Assembly (NCBI GenBank): GCA_950295325.1
Contig: OX485804.1
Location: forward strand, 50,406,001 to 50,470,000
Direction: 5' to 3'
DNA: 64,000 nt
From: Polytrichum commune
Taxonomy: Eukaryota > Streptophyta > Polytrichopsida > Polytrichales > Polytrichaceae
Of the stretch, positions 1 through 10,469 are shown piece after piece. The notes beneath the pieces were generated by a model. That model had not been told where the DNA came from. It did not search any database and saw only the letters and a program-made list of their open reading frames with translations. A program made the position numbers and the translations under genes. How positions within the stretch are numbered: the first letter of the stretch is position 1; every line of letters starts with the position of its first letter.

Positions 1-124
1 AAAGTTTGGACTTTATTCCCTCAAGCCAAAGAACAAGTACATGTTGTGGAGCAATTAGCCTCGAAGCTAAGTGTGCTACTAGCGTCTCTCCCCCACTAAA
101 GGAGATTGATGTCCTCATCAATGC

Positions 125-1660
125 CTACGCTTCATTTTATTGGAATCCTTAGCCTTAGTTTCTTCAAAGTGCTTCACCAATTCATTGGTGTTCACCATGT
201 CTCTTGCCGCCACCCAAGCGGTTTGTTTCTCATGGTATCCTCACCATTTCACCAAGTACTCCTTTGTACATTTTCTTTCATTTTCACTTGGGCTTCCTAC
301 ACTTGAGGATGCCCTCCTACCTCATGTTCCAAGTGACCTCCACAAGGTCGGGACGTGGCCTAATCACTTGCTTGTGATCGGGCCACAAGGTGTCGTCCTA
401 AAATGACTTTCGTAATGAGACATGAAATGTCGGATGCACTTTGATCTCGGGCGGTAATTAATTCCAACTTATACATGTCCTTGAACACTTGTTCCACAAT
501 GGAAAACGAAGCTCCAATTTTGGACATGAACTTTTGGAGCGAGGCCTTCTGGCTAAGTGAAGTTGTTCACATTCAACAACACCTTTTGGCCCACCTCATT
601 CTCCACTTCGCGTCTTCCGGCATTTACTAGCACTCCGTAGTACCTTCGGGCTTTCTCCACCAACAACTTGGTCATCTCCAAGACTTGTTTACCATCCTTG
701 GCCAAGTCCTCACCATCTTGGTAAAACTCTAGTGTTGAATGTGCCCCCTCGAGAGCTAGGTTAATAGGTTGGAGCGCATCCACTCCATAAGCCACCACCA
801 AAGACCACCCCTTGGTAGCCAAGTGCGTGGCTACATTGCAATTACACTCCGCTCGACCCACATAGTCCGCCCAATCTCCTTGGTCCGCCCCCACCAAGCT
901 CCTCAAGTATTGCTTCAAGTCTCCATTCCACGCTTTGTTTTCCCATCCATTTCGGAATACACGGCCGTGCTAAACCTTAGTTTCAATACAACCTCCTTAG
1001 AGAAATGCATTGAAAATGCACTTGTGAACTTTGGATCTTGATCCCACACAATCACTCTTGGCAACCCGTGGTGCCTCAACCATCCTTTGAGAAAAGGCTA
1101 TGTGGTCTCCAACGCGGTGGCGGTTCCCACAATCGGCACCATGTGTGCCAACTTGGCAAACCGCTCTACCATCAACAAGATGGCATCATACCCATGTGAC
1201 TCCGGCAAACTTGTGATCAAGTCCATGCACATACTATGCCATGGCGCCGACGGGATAGGCAACGGTTGCAAGAAACCGCCTTGCTTTTGATAAGAAGCTC
1301 GGTTCACTTTGCACTTTGATTCAAGCCTTCACAAAGTGGGCTATATCTTCCTTTATGCACCGCCAATGGTACCTCCATGACACCATTCTATGGCGGTTTT
1401 TTCTTTCTCCTCTAAGGCCGGCAATAGGACTATCAAATTCCTCCTTCAAAACCGATAGCCTCAACTTGCCTTGTGGCACATACACCCAACTTTGCTTGCA
1501 CTTGAACAATCCGTCCACCAACTTAACCGCTTTGAGCACCTTGCTCTTGCGAAGTTCACCTAAAAGTTTTTGTGCTTTTGGGGTAGTTAATTTACCCCTC
1601 CCGTATCTTGCATCACAAGTTTCCTTCGCCGGCACACATTAGCCACAAGGTTTGGATGGT
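125..1660 (-). pseudogene. G1 integrase and chromodomain remnant
   Basis: Read on the minus strand: the zinc-binding N-terminal region (about 1321-1635), the first catalytic Asp in MDLITSLPESHGYD (near 1230), the second Asp in WDQDPKFTS (near 1045), and the region of the third acidic residue, which here reads GKTKRGMET so that the catalytic Glu is a Lys. Stops lie at 1098-1100 (TAG), 398-400 (TAG) and 241-243 (TGA); all three recur in sister copies. The last falls inside a chromodomain (KEYLVKW-stop-GYH, ending NELVKHFEETK). The protein would join cDNA to target DNA and the chromodomain would bind modified histone H3, but this copy cannot make it. Confidence 0.85.
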
Positions 1661-1989
1661 TCTCATTGCTTGGAACTCATCCGGTCTACTTCGCGCATCC
1701 GGCACCACATTTCCACGGTCCGGTTTGTGGATCAAATCCACCTTCATAAGCGCCAAACTATCATGCCAACGCAATGACTTGGCGCTCACTTGCGCTTGTA
1801 TGTCAAAATACTTTTAGGACACATTGTCCTTGTAGACCTTTATTTTGTGCGACCCCAACTAGTGTCGCCACATCTTCAAGCAATACACTACGCAAAGAAG
1901 TTCTTTGTCATGAGTTGGTTGTCTTCTTTGACAACCATCGAGCTACATGCTCGCATATGCAATGGCCATCCATCTTACACATAATCCAC

Positions 1990-2600
1990 CATTGGCAAAA
2001 TCATTCACCCCCATATGCACCTCAAAAGGTTTGTCAAGCTCCGTGAACTTGAGCACGGGCGGCGAAGAGAACTTGGTGTTAAGCTCTCCAAAGACTCATG
2101 ACAAACATCATCCCACTCTTGGGATAGCCATTTCTTCCACAAGTCGAACCATCGAGCTTCATGCTCTCGTATGCAATGGCCATCCATCTTGCATCAACAT
2201 CCGCCAATGGTAAAGTCCTCGCCCCCCGTATGCACCTCAAAAGGTTTGTCAAGCTCCGCGAACTTGAACACGGGTGGTAAAGAGGAACTTGGTCTTAAGC
2301 TCCTCAAAGACTTGGTGGCAAGGCTCATCCCACTCTTGGGATAGCCATTTCTTGCACAAGTTGGACAAGGTTCAACAACCATTAAGCTTATTGTTTTTAT
2401 ATGCAATGGTCACCCATCTTGGATCAACATCCGCCAATGGTAAAGTCACTCACCCCCGTATGCACCTCAAAAGGTTTGTCAAAGTCCGCGAACTTAAGCA
2501 TGGGCAGAGAAGAGAACTTGCTTTCGAGCTCCCCAAAGGCTTGGTGACAAGGCTCATCCCACTCTTGGGATAGCCATTTTTTCAACAAGTTGACTAAGGT
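1990..2600 (-). repeat. G1 tandem RNase H N-terminal modules
   Basis: Three direct repeats of about 215-230 bp, each coding on the minus strand for the same ~75-residue block: KKWLSQEWDEPCHQAFGEL, a KF/ADFDKPFEVHTG stretch, then DFTIGGC. This is the junction of the RT connection domain and the start of RNase H. The motif that normally carries the first catalytic Asp (HTD) reads HTG. Equivalent arrays with other unit numbers occur in G3, G4 and G5. Confidence 0.85.
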
Positions 2601-2911
2601 CCTAGCAACCTTAGAAAAACCTCGAATGAAGTGGTGGTAGTAGTTGGCTAGGCCAACAAATGACCTAAGCCCTTTTCTTGAGTCAAGGACCAATTCTCCT
2701 CTTGGATTGCCTTGACATTTTTCATGTTCGTCCACCAACTTCCTTTGTCACCACATACCTCTAGAATTCCATCTCTTGTTGAGCAAAGTTATTTTTTCAC
2801 TCCTTGGCGGTGACTTTTGGGCAACCATTGGTGAATACATCCTTGCATCTCACCACCATCCCACCAAAGTGGTTTAGGGGAGGCCCATCTTTCCTAGCCT
2901 CCCCATAAGTT
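2601..2911 (-). pseudogene. G1 RT remnant lacking the catalytic core
   Basis: On the minus strand the reading passes from the RT N-terminal flank (CKDVFTN, near 2850) straight to NNFAQQEMEF (near 2775), which belongs after the RT palm. The junction is near 2789-2800. The connection segment GLRSFVGLANYYHHFIRGF follows (2600-2690). No YxDD motif and none of the palm motifs are present. The same junction is found in G3, G4 and G5, so the loss predates this copy. Confidence 0.8.
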
Positions 2912-3425
2912 CTATCGAGTTGCTCCAATTGAACCATGACCATTATGTTGGCCATTTTTCATTTGGTCCATTAAGACCAAATTCAACTTGGGTCCTTCTA
3001 CCATAGGAGTCCTTATCAATTTGAACTTCAATTCTTTGCCATTATGACACATCATAATGTACCGCAAGCACACCGGCTTGCACCTCACATCTATCATGTG
3101 AGTCTCAAAGAAGGTGACCTTCACAATGACGTGCATTTCATCTATTTCACATGATGTGAAATTTTGACAAAAATCCAATGTCCCACATTGAAAGATTACA
3201 TGCATTGCGGCCTCCTTTGTCTCATGCGGTTTGCCCTTTCCAAACCGCACCTTGGTGGGCTTGCCCACTATATGCGACGGCAAGCCCCAACCCTCTTGTG
3301 AGCTTTAGGCTTATCAAAGAGTCCGTTGCCTCTTTGTCACCCCATGAGACATATCTCCCATTCATTTGAGCCTCAAGGTATAAATGACTTGGCCTTGGCT
3401 CAAGGCTACTAGCCTTGGCCACAAA
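2912..3425 (-). pseudogene. G1 retropepsin remnant
   Basis: A conserved block (2912-3283) containing FGKGKPHETKEAAMHVIFQC and, upstream in another frame, EAQMNGRYVSWGDKEATDS (near 3336). By position the DKEA replaces the D-S/T-G-A active site of a retroviral-type aspartic protease, which would process Gag-Pol. A frameshift separates the two parts. Sister copies share the DKE triplet, so the active site was lost before the copies separated. Confidence 0.7.
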
Positions 3426-3427
3426 GC

Positions 3428-3700
3428 CACCATCTAACATTCGGTCCACGGCAACAATATGTTTTGGCTTGGTCCGTAGAGCCAACTTTTAACATTCCAT
3501 ACGTGGCACAAATATGGTCTAGCTTGGTACCACCAATTCACCTTCTAACATTCCGTCCGCGGCGCAAACATTATATGGATTAGTATCATAAAACCACTTC
3601 TAACATTCCGCATACGGCACAAATATGAATTGGCTTGGTACCACAAAACCACGTTCTCACATTCCGCCCGCGGAATGAGCATGATTTGCCTTGGTATAAT
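3428..3700 (-). repeat. ~58-bp minisatellite between gag and protease (G1)
   Basis: Five diverged direct repeats of about 58 bp built on ACATTCCGTCCGCGGCACAA and CTTGGTACCACAAA. G3 has six copies at the matching place, G4 about three and G5 only about one, so the array changes length between copies of the same family. Confidence 0.8.
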
Positions 3701-3879
3701 GGGCCACACTACTTGTGCCCATTTCCTTGAGACCTCTTTGGCTAAACCCACTTTGTGGTGGGATAGTGCCCAACTTTTTCTTTTTGGGATCAATGCTCTC
3801 GTAATCTTGAATATCCCCGCCATGTGCTCAAGAAACTTTGGGGACTTAAACAATGCATCCACCTCCCGCTTTTAAAACC

Positions 3880-4325
3880 CCACCTAAAACGATACATTTA
3901 TAAGAAAGCTTGTCCATTTTAGGTGTATCCTTCATTTGTGCGTTTGAATAGCGCACATAGGCCTTAAGAGGCCCCGGGTGCCTCATTAGCACCAAGTTCA
4001 TTTCAACATCCCAACCTTCGAAGCATCTTGAATTGAAATTTCAATCCAACATTAATACCCTCCAAGGTTTTGGGTGCATTCGGTATTCTAGGCCCCAAAT
4101 ACTTTTTGAGGTTTGCGGGAGCCCTTTTGAAGGACTCCTCCATTTGCCTCACCGAATCCACCCTTATGCCCACCATTGTCGTTAGAACTAATGGTATGGT
4201 CAAATTCCATTTACACATGATCTTTGTTCCAATTTGAGCCTCACAACCTTTTGGAAACCCCGGGCTCACCATAATAACCCTCAGGTTTGATAGCCATGTC
4301 TCCCTCAAAGTGCTAGCTCAAATAT
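3880..4325 (-). pseudogene. G1 gag remnant
   Basis: A 101-codon open stretch (4003-4308), starting MRETWLSN and containing GFPKGCEAQIGTKIMCKWN, lies just downstream of the primer-binding site where gag should begin. It recurs in G3 (42925-43122, antisense of plus) and G5 (61646-61867). I see no clear capsid motif or zinc knuckle, so the gag assignment rests on position. Confidence 0.5.
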
Positions 4326-4334
4326 TAGAACCCT

Positions 4335-4346
4335 GCTCTGATACCA
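4335..4346 (-). promoter_or_regulatory. Primer-binding site, initiator Met-tRNA type (G1)
   Basis: Minus strand reads TGGTATCAGAGC two bases inside the 5' LTR end. This 12-mer is the common plant LTR-element site complementary to the 3' end of initiator Met-tRNA. Confidence 0.9.
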
Positions 4347-4348
4347 CG

Positions 4349-5324
4349 TGTCGCAACCCTTGCTAGCCCCCCCCTTGACCATCTTGCCAATTTTCAATTC
4401 TAGCAAAGGTTACGAGTGGCTAACCCTTCGCATACCGCCATGCTAATGGTTAGCTCCTCTAACCCCGGACCAATAGTTCATAGGAGGGAACCAACCCTCC
4501 TACTTTGCTTTCGGGACTCACCCCTTAATCGGTAACCCATTTCCCCAATGTGGACTTCCATCCATGGAAGTCCAATCCTATGTTGATCATCGCGTTGCCG
4601 GAGCAACACTACAACAACCCGAACCATACTAGGCAACTATGGCCTCACAATAGGCCAAAGCCCATGGAGGCCTTGCCGTTTGGCCTCGGGTGGGTGAGGC
4701 CACACCACCTCACCCATATAAGCCTCTAGGACTCTACGCGGGACCCCTACCCCACCGTCAAGAGACCTCTTGTCTCTCTACCAAGAGTTGGGGCCAAGTG
4801 GACATTTTCCCTTAGCTGCTGGGCCTAGAAGCCCCTAGCAGCTTCAGACCATCATAACTTCCTTGTTTGGTGTCTGATCTTAACAACCAACCACTCCATC
4901 TTCATCTACGCTTCACGTAGATGCCGATGGACTCCTCACTTGCCCCATTCGGGCAAGTGCTGAGGAAGTTATGCCTGTTTGAACCTTGGCAGTCCCGGGA
5001 ATCACTCCCAGGCACTGCAGTACCAGGGCGCTGTCCCGGGACAGCGCCCCACTCAAATGGCCATAACTCCTAGCTCACACCTCCGATTGAGGTGTTCTTG
5101 AGCATTCTAGAATCACCACGCCATGAGCTACGCATAGCTTATGGCCTTACCCTTGTGCCTCCTAGTCTCCGTGGGTGGGAGGCGTTCCCAACGCCCGGGG
5201 CCCTCACCCACACTAGGATCACTTGGGCCCTCTCACCAACGGCGCCACAAGTCCCGGGTGTCACTCCGGGGTCCCCCTTGTGCCCATGGTGTTTCGGGCA
5301 CTCCTCATGGAGAGGTGCGCGACA
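4349..5324 (-). repeat. 5' LTR of G1 (TGTCGC...GCGACA type)
   Basis: 976 bp. In plus-strand reading it begins TGTCGCAACCC and ends GGTGCGCGACA, so the termini are a 6-bp inverted repeat TGTCGC/GCGACA rather than only TG/CA. It has four potential hairpins kept in most sister LTRs: an 11-bp stem on TGGACTTCCAT, an 8-bp stem on CATCTACG, a 24-bp palindrome at 5027-5050 with core GCTGTCCCGGGACAGC, and a 10-bp stem on CCATGAGCTA. The right end abuts host-like coding sequence. Confidence 0.9.
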
Positions 5325-6160
5325 CCAAAGTCATTTTGGATATTGGTGGTTTTGGTGGTGCACCAAGGGTGACCGTCGCACATCTTGTCCATACCGTCCA
5401 TTGAGCGACCATACGTACTTGGAGCTTTGAGTGCCACAGGAGGCAAGAGAAATAAAACATCACCATTAAAAGAAGATGGTAAGTACTTGACTTCACGAAC
5501 ATCTATACTGTCAAAATCAATGGATGTAAGATCGGACTTTGATACTTTTCTTGACTTTGTCAGCTTCAAGGCATCAACCATAGTCAACCCTGTACATGAA
5601 GGTGAAGGGTGTAGTGGAGGACGTTGAGAAGGTGAGATTTGGGGAACCACCTTCTTGTACATAAGACCGCAAGGGGATTTGGCTACATGTATAGGAAGTT
5701 GGGAAGGAGTAGAATGAACACTTCTAAATGGAAATGACGATGTGTTTGAAAAATCAACAGATGCACAAATGTCATCTTCTGAATCTAATAGCACAAATAC
5801 ACTGTTATCAAGGGGTTCCACCTTAACAGGTGTGATAGAGGGAATTTGAACTGTGGATGTACCGGATTCGTTTGTCAAAATGACAGTTGAAGCTTGCATC
5901 TGAGACTCAGAAAGTCCTATCACCCTAAATGAACCAGGTCCTAAGATCCACAAAAAACCAACATCAGTTCTATTTTTTGGAACCAAAATCGTTTCATACA
6001 CCTCTCTATCTGCAGAGTACATCTCATGCTCTAAATACATGGTTCCTATCTGGAGGTTGAATCTCAAACTAAGTAAATCCTCTGAAACACTCACATGACC
6101 ATCATCTTGGAGTGGCAAGATGAAGGGAATAAAAGATCCATGAGCTCTAATGGTAGCCAT
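5325..6160 (-). pseudogene. Host-like protein gene, 5' part, broken by G1
   Basis: An ORF opens at ATG 6160 and runs 278 codons before it enters the G1 LTR at 5324; the remaining LTR-derived residues are not part of it. I do not recognise the family. Visible features are a possible SUMO-attachment site VKVE (residues 112-115) directly before a SUMO-interacting type motif, VFVLLDSEDD (121-130), a Ser/Pro-rich middle, a second hydrophobic run (GDVLFLLPP, ~233-241) and a Cys/His cluster CDGHPWC (261-267) followed by TTKTTNIQNDFG just before the break. The Cys/His cluster may begin a zinc-binding domain cut off by the insertion. It could be a cellular gene or a DNA-transposon protein. A TATATTTTTA lies about 35-45 bp upstream of the ATG. 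Confidence 0.6.
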
Positions 6161-6682
6161 AGAAAATCAAAAGAACATATGAACAACACATCATAAAAAT
6201 ATAGCGTGAATGTTGCTTTTGTATAGAGTTGTGTGAGGAAATGAATGGAAATGAAAACGTGTGATACAATAATGGATGGAGATGAAATCGTGTAATACAT
6301 AACATCTAATAATATAAAAGTGGACATAATACAATAATAGTCAGAGACCATTTACGAGCAAGATATACACAAAACGGCGTCAAATACTAAAAGTATTGGT
6401 AGAAATTTAAAATATATATGTGTGGACTGACGCAGATGTAGAAAGAATTAAAATTGGTTGGAAAAATAAATTATTGATCATTATGAATAGAACAAAGTAG
6501 GTGTCAGAAAATTTTGGCGGATATAACAAAAATAAACACATAATGACAAATGCGTCGAAATATCTCGTTCATTGAACGCCAATTACAACATGTGATCGTA
6601 ATATACGCCGGATTTTGTGAGATAGATACATTGGAAGAATAAATGATAGTACATGATAGAAAACATATCATAGACACCAACG
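6161..6682. other. AT-rich gap between divergent ORFs
   Basis: 522 bp between the start of the minus-strand ORF at 6160 and the plus-strand ATG at 6683. It is AT-rich and has no repeat homology to the LTRs in this window. It would hold both promoters if the two ORFs are real; apart from TATATTTTTA near 6195-6204 (minus strand) I see no convincing core promoter. Confidence 0.4.
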
Positions 6683-6964
6683 ATGGTGGACGATGTAGAG
6701 AGAACACCCGTGAGGCCGAAGAGAAGACGTAGAAAAGCTTTGTATTTCACTTCCGAGAAAAAGAGGTTCAGACTCAGTGTGGGAAAGAATGATGCAAAAA
6801 AGGAAGGGAAAAGAAACTTGTTGAATACGGTAGAAGAAACTGTGAAGACACTGGATTTTGATGCGATGGAGGATGATGAAGGTGCAAAGAGCAAAAAAGA
6901 TGTAGACGATCGTATATCAGAGTCCGAATTGAAGACGGGTTCAAAGAAGACGACAAACAAAAAT
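6683..6964 (+). CDS. Putative first coding exon, basic/acidic protein
   Basis: ATG at 6683, 94 codons, then GTAAGT at 6965, a near-consensus plant 5' splice site in phase 0. The peptide starts MVDDVERTPVRPKRRRRK, which contains a basic run typical of a nuclear localisation signal, and continues as a highly charged Lys/Glu/Asp-rich sequence. I recognise no domain. The downstream exon, if there is one, would lie past the repeats at 7150-10150; the short open stretch at 10154-10366 is one candidate. It could also belong to a DNA transposon with the minus-strand ORF at 5325-6160. Confidence 0.4.
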
Positions 6965-7149
6965 GTAAGTCAATTCAACGTTCACATAATTTGATAGTGC
7001 ATAAGTTGTAAGTTAGGACGGAGAACCTTGTACGTTCACTCACATGTCATGTAGTAGCAATTTATAGAGGTTGTAAATTGGAGAGGAGAAACCCTATACG
7101 TTAATGCACATGGTATATACCATAAATTTAGGAAGGCTAGAAGTCAGGA

Positions 7150-7348
7150 GGAGAACGCACAGGGTTTATAAGAGCAACTTGGGAGGCGAGAAGTTGGGAG
7201 GTAAATACCTGTACGTTAACGCACAGGGTTTATAAGAGCAACTTAGGAGGCAAAAAGTTGGGAGGCGAAACCCTGTGCGTTAACGCACAGGGTTTATAAG
7301 ACCAACTTAGGAGGCGAGAAGTTGGGAGGTAAAACCTTGTACGTTAAC
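7150..7348. repeat. 64-bp tandem repeat with 28-bp palindrome
   Basis: Three to four direct repeats, period 63-64 bp, of a unit containing GCACAGGGTTTATAAGAGCA and GGAGGCGAGAAGTTGGGAGG. Neighbouring units meet at an inverted repeat; at 7268-7295 this is a perfect 28-bp palindrome with core GTGCGTTAACGCAC. More diverged units extend left to about 7020. The array stops inside the palindrome at 7348, where TGTGAACCC begins. Confidence 0.8.
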
Positions 7349-10153
7349 TGTGAACCCTTTGAGTGGTCCACCACTCTGCGGGATCACTTTTAGTTAGAAT
7401 GTTAGCATTAAAAGTTAGAATTGATAGGGAATTTAGGGAAAATTAGTTCATTTAGCATTTAGCCTAGAAGAAGGAAGGTCAAAATGAAACTAAGTAGTGC
7501 TAGAAGATAGCAAAGTAGAAAAAATATGCTAGCTAGTAAAAACAACTAGCTAAGCAAATATTAGTAGATGCTAGTTATTAAGCAAATGTTAGTAGATGCT
7601 AGCTAAGCAAGTGTCAGTTTATTAGTTAGTGTGAGGCACACAAGACTATTAGAGGTGGTTTAGGTAAGAAGATAAAATCGGCTTGAAGACTTTTGAAGAC
7701 AAAAAAGAAAGAGAGCAAGGGGGCTACTTGCCCACTTGCCCCCTTGCCAACTCGATGGCGGAAAAATTAGAAAGAGTTCTAAAGGTTTTCTGTCGGAGCC
7801 ACCTCGGCGAGAGGATGGCAACCTCAACCGGGAAAACCCCCGAGCCAAAATTTCGGGAAAGGGTTTGAAAAATGGATCCGGTGGAGGAGGGGTCCAACCC
7901 TTTTGTGAGAGGGTTTAAAAACCCCTCATTCCACCTTGTAGCTCTCTCTCTTTCTCTAGTTTTTGGGCGAAGCCCTGCTTCAATGTAGTTAGGAAAAAAT
8001 CCTTTAGCATGTATTCTCAATGGTCTAAAAGAAAGGCTTGAGAACCTCCTCTACTCTCTCTCTCCTAGTTAGGTTGTGTGTTTATTAACACACCAACAAA
8101 ATTATTCCTTCTTTTGTAGAGGTAGGTTGGATGGTAGAATTTTGAGTAGAGGCATTATAGACCTCATCTACCAATGCCCTGAAGGCTTAGTTCAAAAGCT
8201 AGAACAAGATACTTATCATTTTTCTCTTAGAGAGATTTCATATAGCTATCCATAGCCGTTTCCCATTTGTGATTTGGTTGAGATGACAATTAGTTATGGA
8301 TTTTCAAAGATGGAGTAGAAAAACTGGGTGGTCTTGTGGGTAGCGGCTGCTGGATCAGACCTGCGAGCCCAATAGGAATTTTAATTCCAAGAAATTATAT
8401 TTTTCCCAAGTAGAACTTTTGTGTAGCTTTCCAAAATGGCTTAGAACATTTGATTTGAGCATGATTTGAATTAGATATGAATTGTGCAAGATGGGACACA
8501 TAGTTTGAGAACTTTTGGTTGACTGCTGCATTACAGAGGACCTGCTGGGTTCACTTCGGCTTACCTTTCTAATCACATATTTTTATCAAATACATATTTT
8601 TAATATCTCTCCAGGGTCATATAGAACGTTTGATTTGACTAAGATTTGAATTAGATATGAATTGTTGAAGGCGAGATACATAGTTTAAGCCTTCTTGATT
8701 GACTGCTGTGTTACAAGGAGTCCGCTGAATTTCTATTAGCTTAACCTGCTGATGTCATAATTTTTTCTAGTTAGAGCTTGTTCATAGCTTTCCAATGGTA
8801 TAAGGAAAGCCTAGATCCAAGTAGTAAGGAATGTGCTATGAATTTTTGAAGTTAGAAGGTAGATAGGTGGGTTGGAAGGGTCGGTTGAATCGACCTCACA
8901 CTTCCAACCCTCATAACTTTTGCATTTCTTATCCGATTAGAGTGATTTTTAGATCATTGGAAAGATAATTTCGTGCACTAAGTATAAATATTATGCTTAG
9001 GATTAAATTACAGGGCAGAATAACACTTTATATTTTAATTGTTAACTAAGGTACGCTTACTACCAAACTAGTTACAAAGAAGGAGGCAAGGTCGACGCTC
9101 GGAAAGTGGAGCAAGGAAGGAGGTAGCGGCTCGGCCTACATCAAGCCCAAATCAACCGAGGAAAATTGAGGTAAATTAACTAACCTTAAGCCTTCCATTT
9201 AGGATTGGAGGGAGCACGACTAAGGTACGCATCTCTAAACCCACTCACCTATCTCGTAAGGTCAAGTGGCTTGACCACTTGACCGCCAAGGGAGTACCCA
9301 ATTCCATTGTTTTCGGGGCCCTTGGTATGTTTTGTGGTAGTAGCTTCATTTATTAGCAAGTTTCGTGTGTGGTAAGTCGGATTAATCACCGACACGACCA
9401 CTCTGAATGTTGTTGGTGGAAAGGTGGGGTTAATGACCCGCGAATCCACTATTATGTTGTTGGCCCCATAGATTGGGAGTAATGGCCCCAATTTATGAAG
9501 ATTGCGCAACAGGTTGAACCTACAGGTTGCCCGTCACCCTGGTCCCATTGAGTTGCATTTCGTGGTCTATCCAGTGTAAACACATTTGACAATCAAAACA
9601 TACAAAATAAATCGTAAACCCTTGTTGGTAAGAGACCCGAGGTAAGGGGTGATGCCTAATATGTTAATGTAGTAAGTTAGGACGTGCAAACAAAAGTAAG
9701 TAATTAAGAAGGAATTTGTGTGAAGGGTGGGACTTAAGCCAAGTTCCCCCGCTTAGAAAACTAAATAGAACTAAATAAAGAAATAGGAAGAATTGAATGG
9801 TCCATCAAATTGTCGTTATTCCGTTCGTTGAGTTAGGGTGGTATGAGTCACACCCGGTTGGGTGTATCAGAACCATCCCAATTCACAAATTAGGATTGCC
9901 TTGGTTTCAAGGCTGGTGCGTCTGCGCGTAGAATAGGTTGTAGGTTAAGGTTAGAACTAGATATGAAATTGGTTAGTGGAGTTTAAAGCCACACTAGTAA
10001 AAAACTAAGGCCTAACCTCCGGAGGTACTACGACGCATATTTAATCTCCCTTAAAAATCTAACTACTCACGTTATACACCTATCATCCGGGTTCGGCTTG
10101 GGCGCCTGCAAATGCAGGCCACCTTCACCGAAGGGCTTGTGTGATACTTTTAG
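7349..10153. other. Unresolved noncoding DNA, probably LTR-derived
   Basis: No convincing gene. It begins TGTGAACCC, contains a TTTAAAAACC element (about 7913-7922) followed by a CT-rich leader (GCTCTCTCTCTTTCTC), and then repeats of the kind seen in plant LTRs. These features suggest an LTR on the plus strand, but I could not find a partner LTR, a primer site or a target duplication, and the right boundary is unclear. Confidence 0.35.
8385..8900. repeat. ~180-bp diverged tandem repeat
   Basis: Blocks starting near 8385, 8575 and 8765 share GATTTGAATTAGATATGAATTG (first two, 180 bp apart), GACTGCTG and a TAGCTTTCCAA-type segment. Such self-similar blocks are frequent inside long plant LTRs. 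Confidence 0.55.
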
Positions 10154-10366
10154 GCTCCCTCGAAAGGGGGTGGCCCAAAAGTACCACAGCGTCTCCCATC
10201 ATATGCCGAGAATGTTGCAATTGCAATGTTGAATCTCGAAGATTCGGATCCAAATGAAGAATCTTACTATAGTTCCAAAATCAATTCGCAATGCAAAGGT
10301 GCTCGAATATATATAGATGACGAGGCAAAAGATAGTTTCATGTCTAGTGCTACTACTGATGAATAA
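10154..10366 (+). pseudogene. Short open stretch, possible terminal exon
   Basis: After a stop at 10151-10153 the frame stays open for 70 codons to TAA at 10364-10366. From the CAG at 10187-10189, a possible 3' splice site, it reads RLPSYAENVAIAMLNLEDSD and then an acidic tail ending SSATTDE. I recognise no family. Its composition is gene-like, unlike the neighbouring LTR DNA, and it could be the last exon of the gene whose first exon may lie at 6683. Nothing here proves that link. Confidence 0.25.
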
Positions 10367-10469
10367 ATTTTTGGACTTCATGTTGTTTATCCTTCTCAAC
10401 CCTCTTATTACTAAACCCTAAAATCATCATTTTTAAGGCCACAATTCCACAGTTATAGGATATTGGTGG

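Larger units (their letters stand above)
1..5324 (-). mobile_element. G1: partial RT-less chromovirus-like Ty3/Gypsy element
   Basis: Minus-strand LTR element cut by the left window edge. In element order it has a 5' LTR (4349-5324), a primer-binding site, a gag remnant, a ~58-bp minisatellite, a protease remnant, an RT remnant without catalytic core, tandemly repeated RNase H N-terminal modules, integrase and a C-terminal chromodomain. The 3' LTR lies beyond position 1. All coding parts carry stops and frameshifts. The C-terminal chromodomain and the initiator-Met primer site point to the chromovirus branch of Ty3/Gypsy. It is inserted in the host-like ORF that starts at 5325; the base pairs right of the LTR are CCAAA, but the matching target duplication is outside the window. 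Confidence 0.9.

Noticed and set aside
5092-5430. ORFs of 60-150 codons starting MFLSILESPRHEL or MALPLCLLV, repeated at 34178, 36155, 37827, 43955, 59058, 59721 and 60615
   Set aside because: They lie inside family-G LTRs on either strand and recur only because the LTR recurs; frames differ between copies and end in unrelated flanking DNA.
10136-10198. Imperfect hairpin GTGATACTTTTAGGC / GCCCAAAAGTACCAC as a Helitron 3' end
   Set aside because: No CTRR terminus follows and no TC start or helicase sequence was found.
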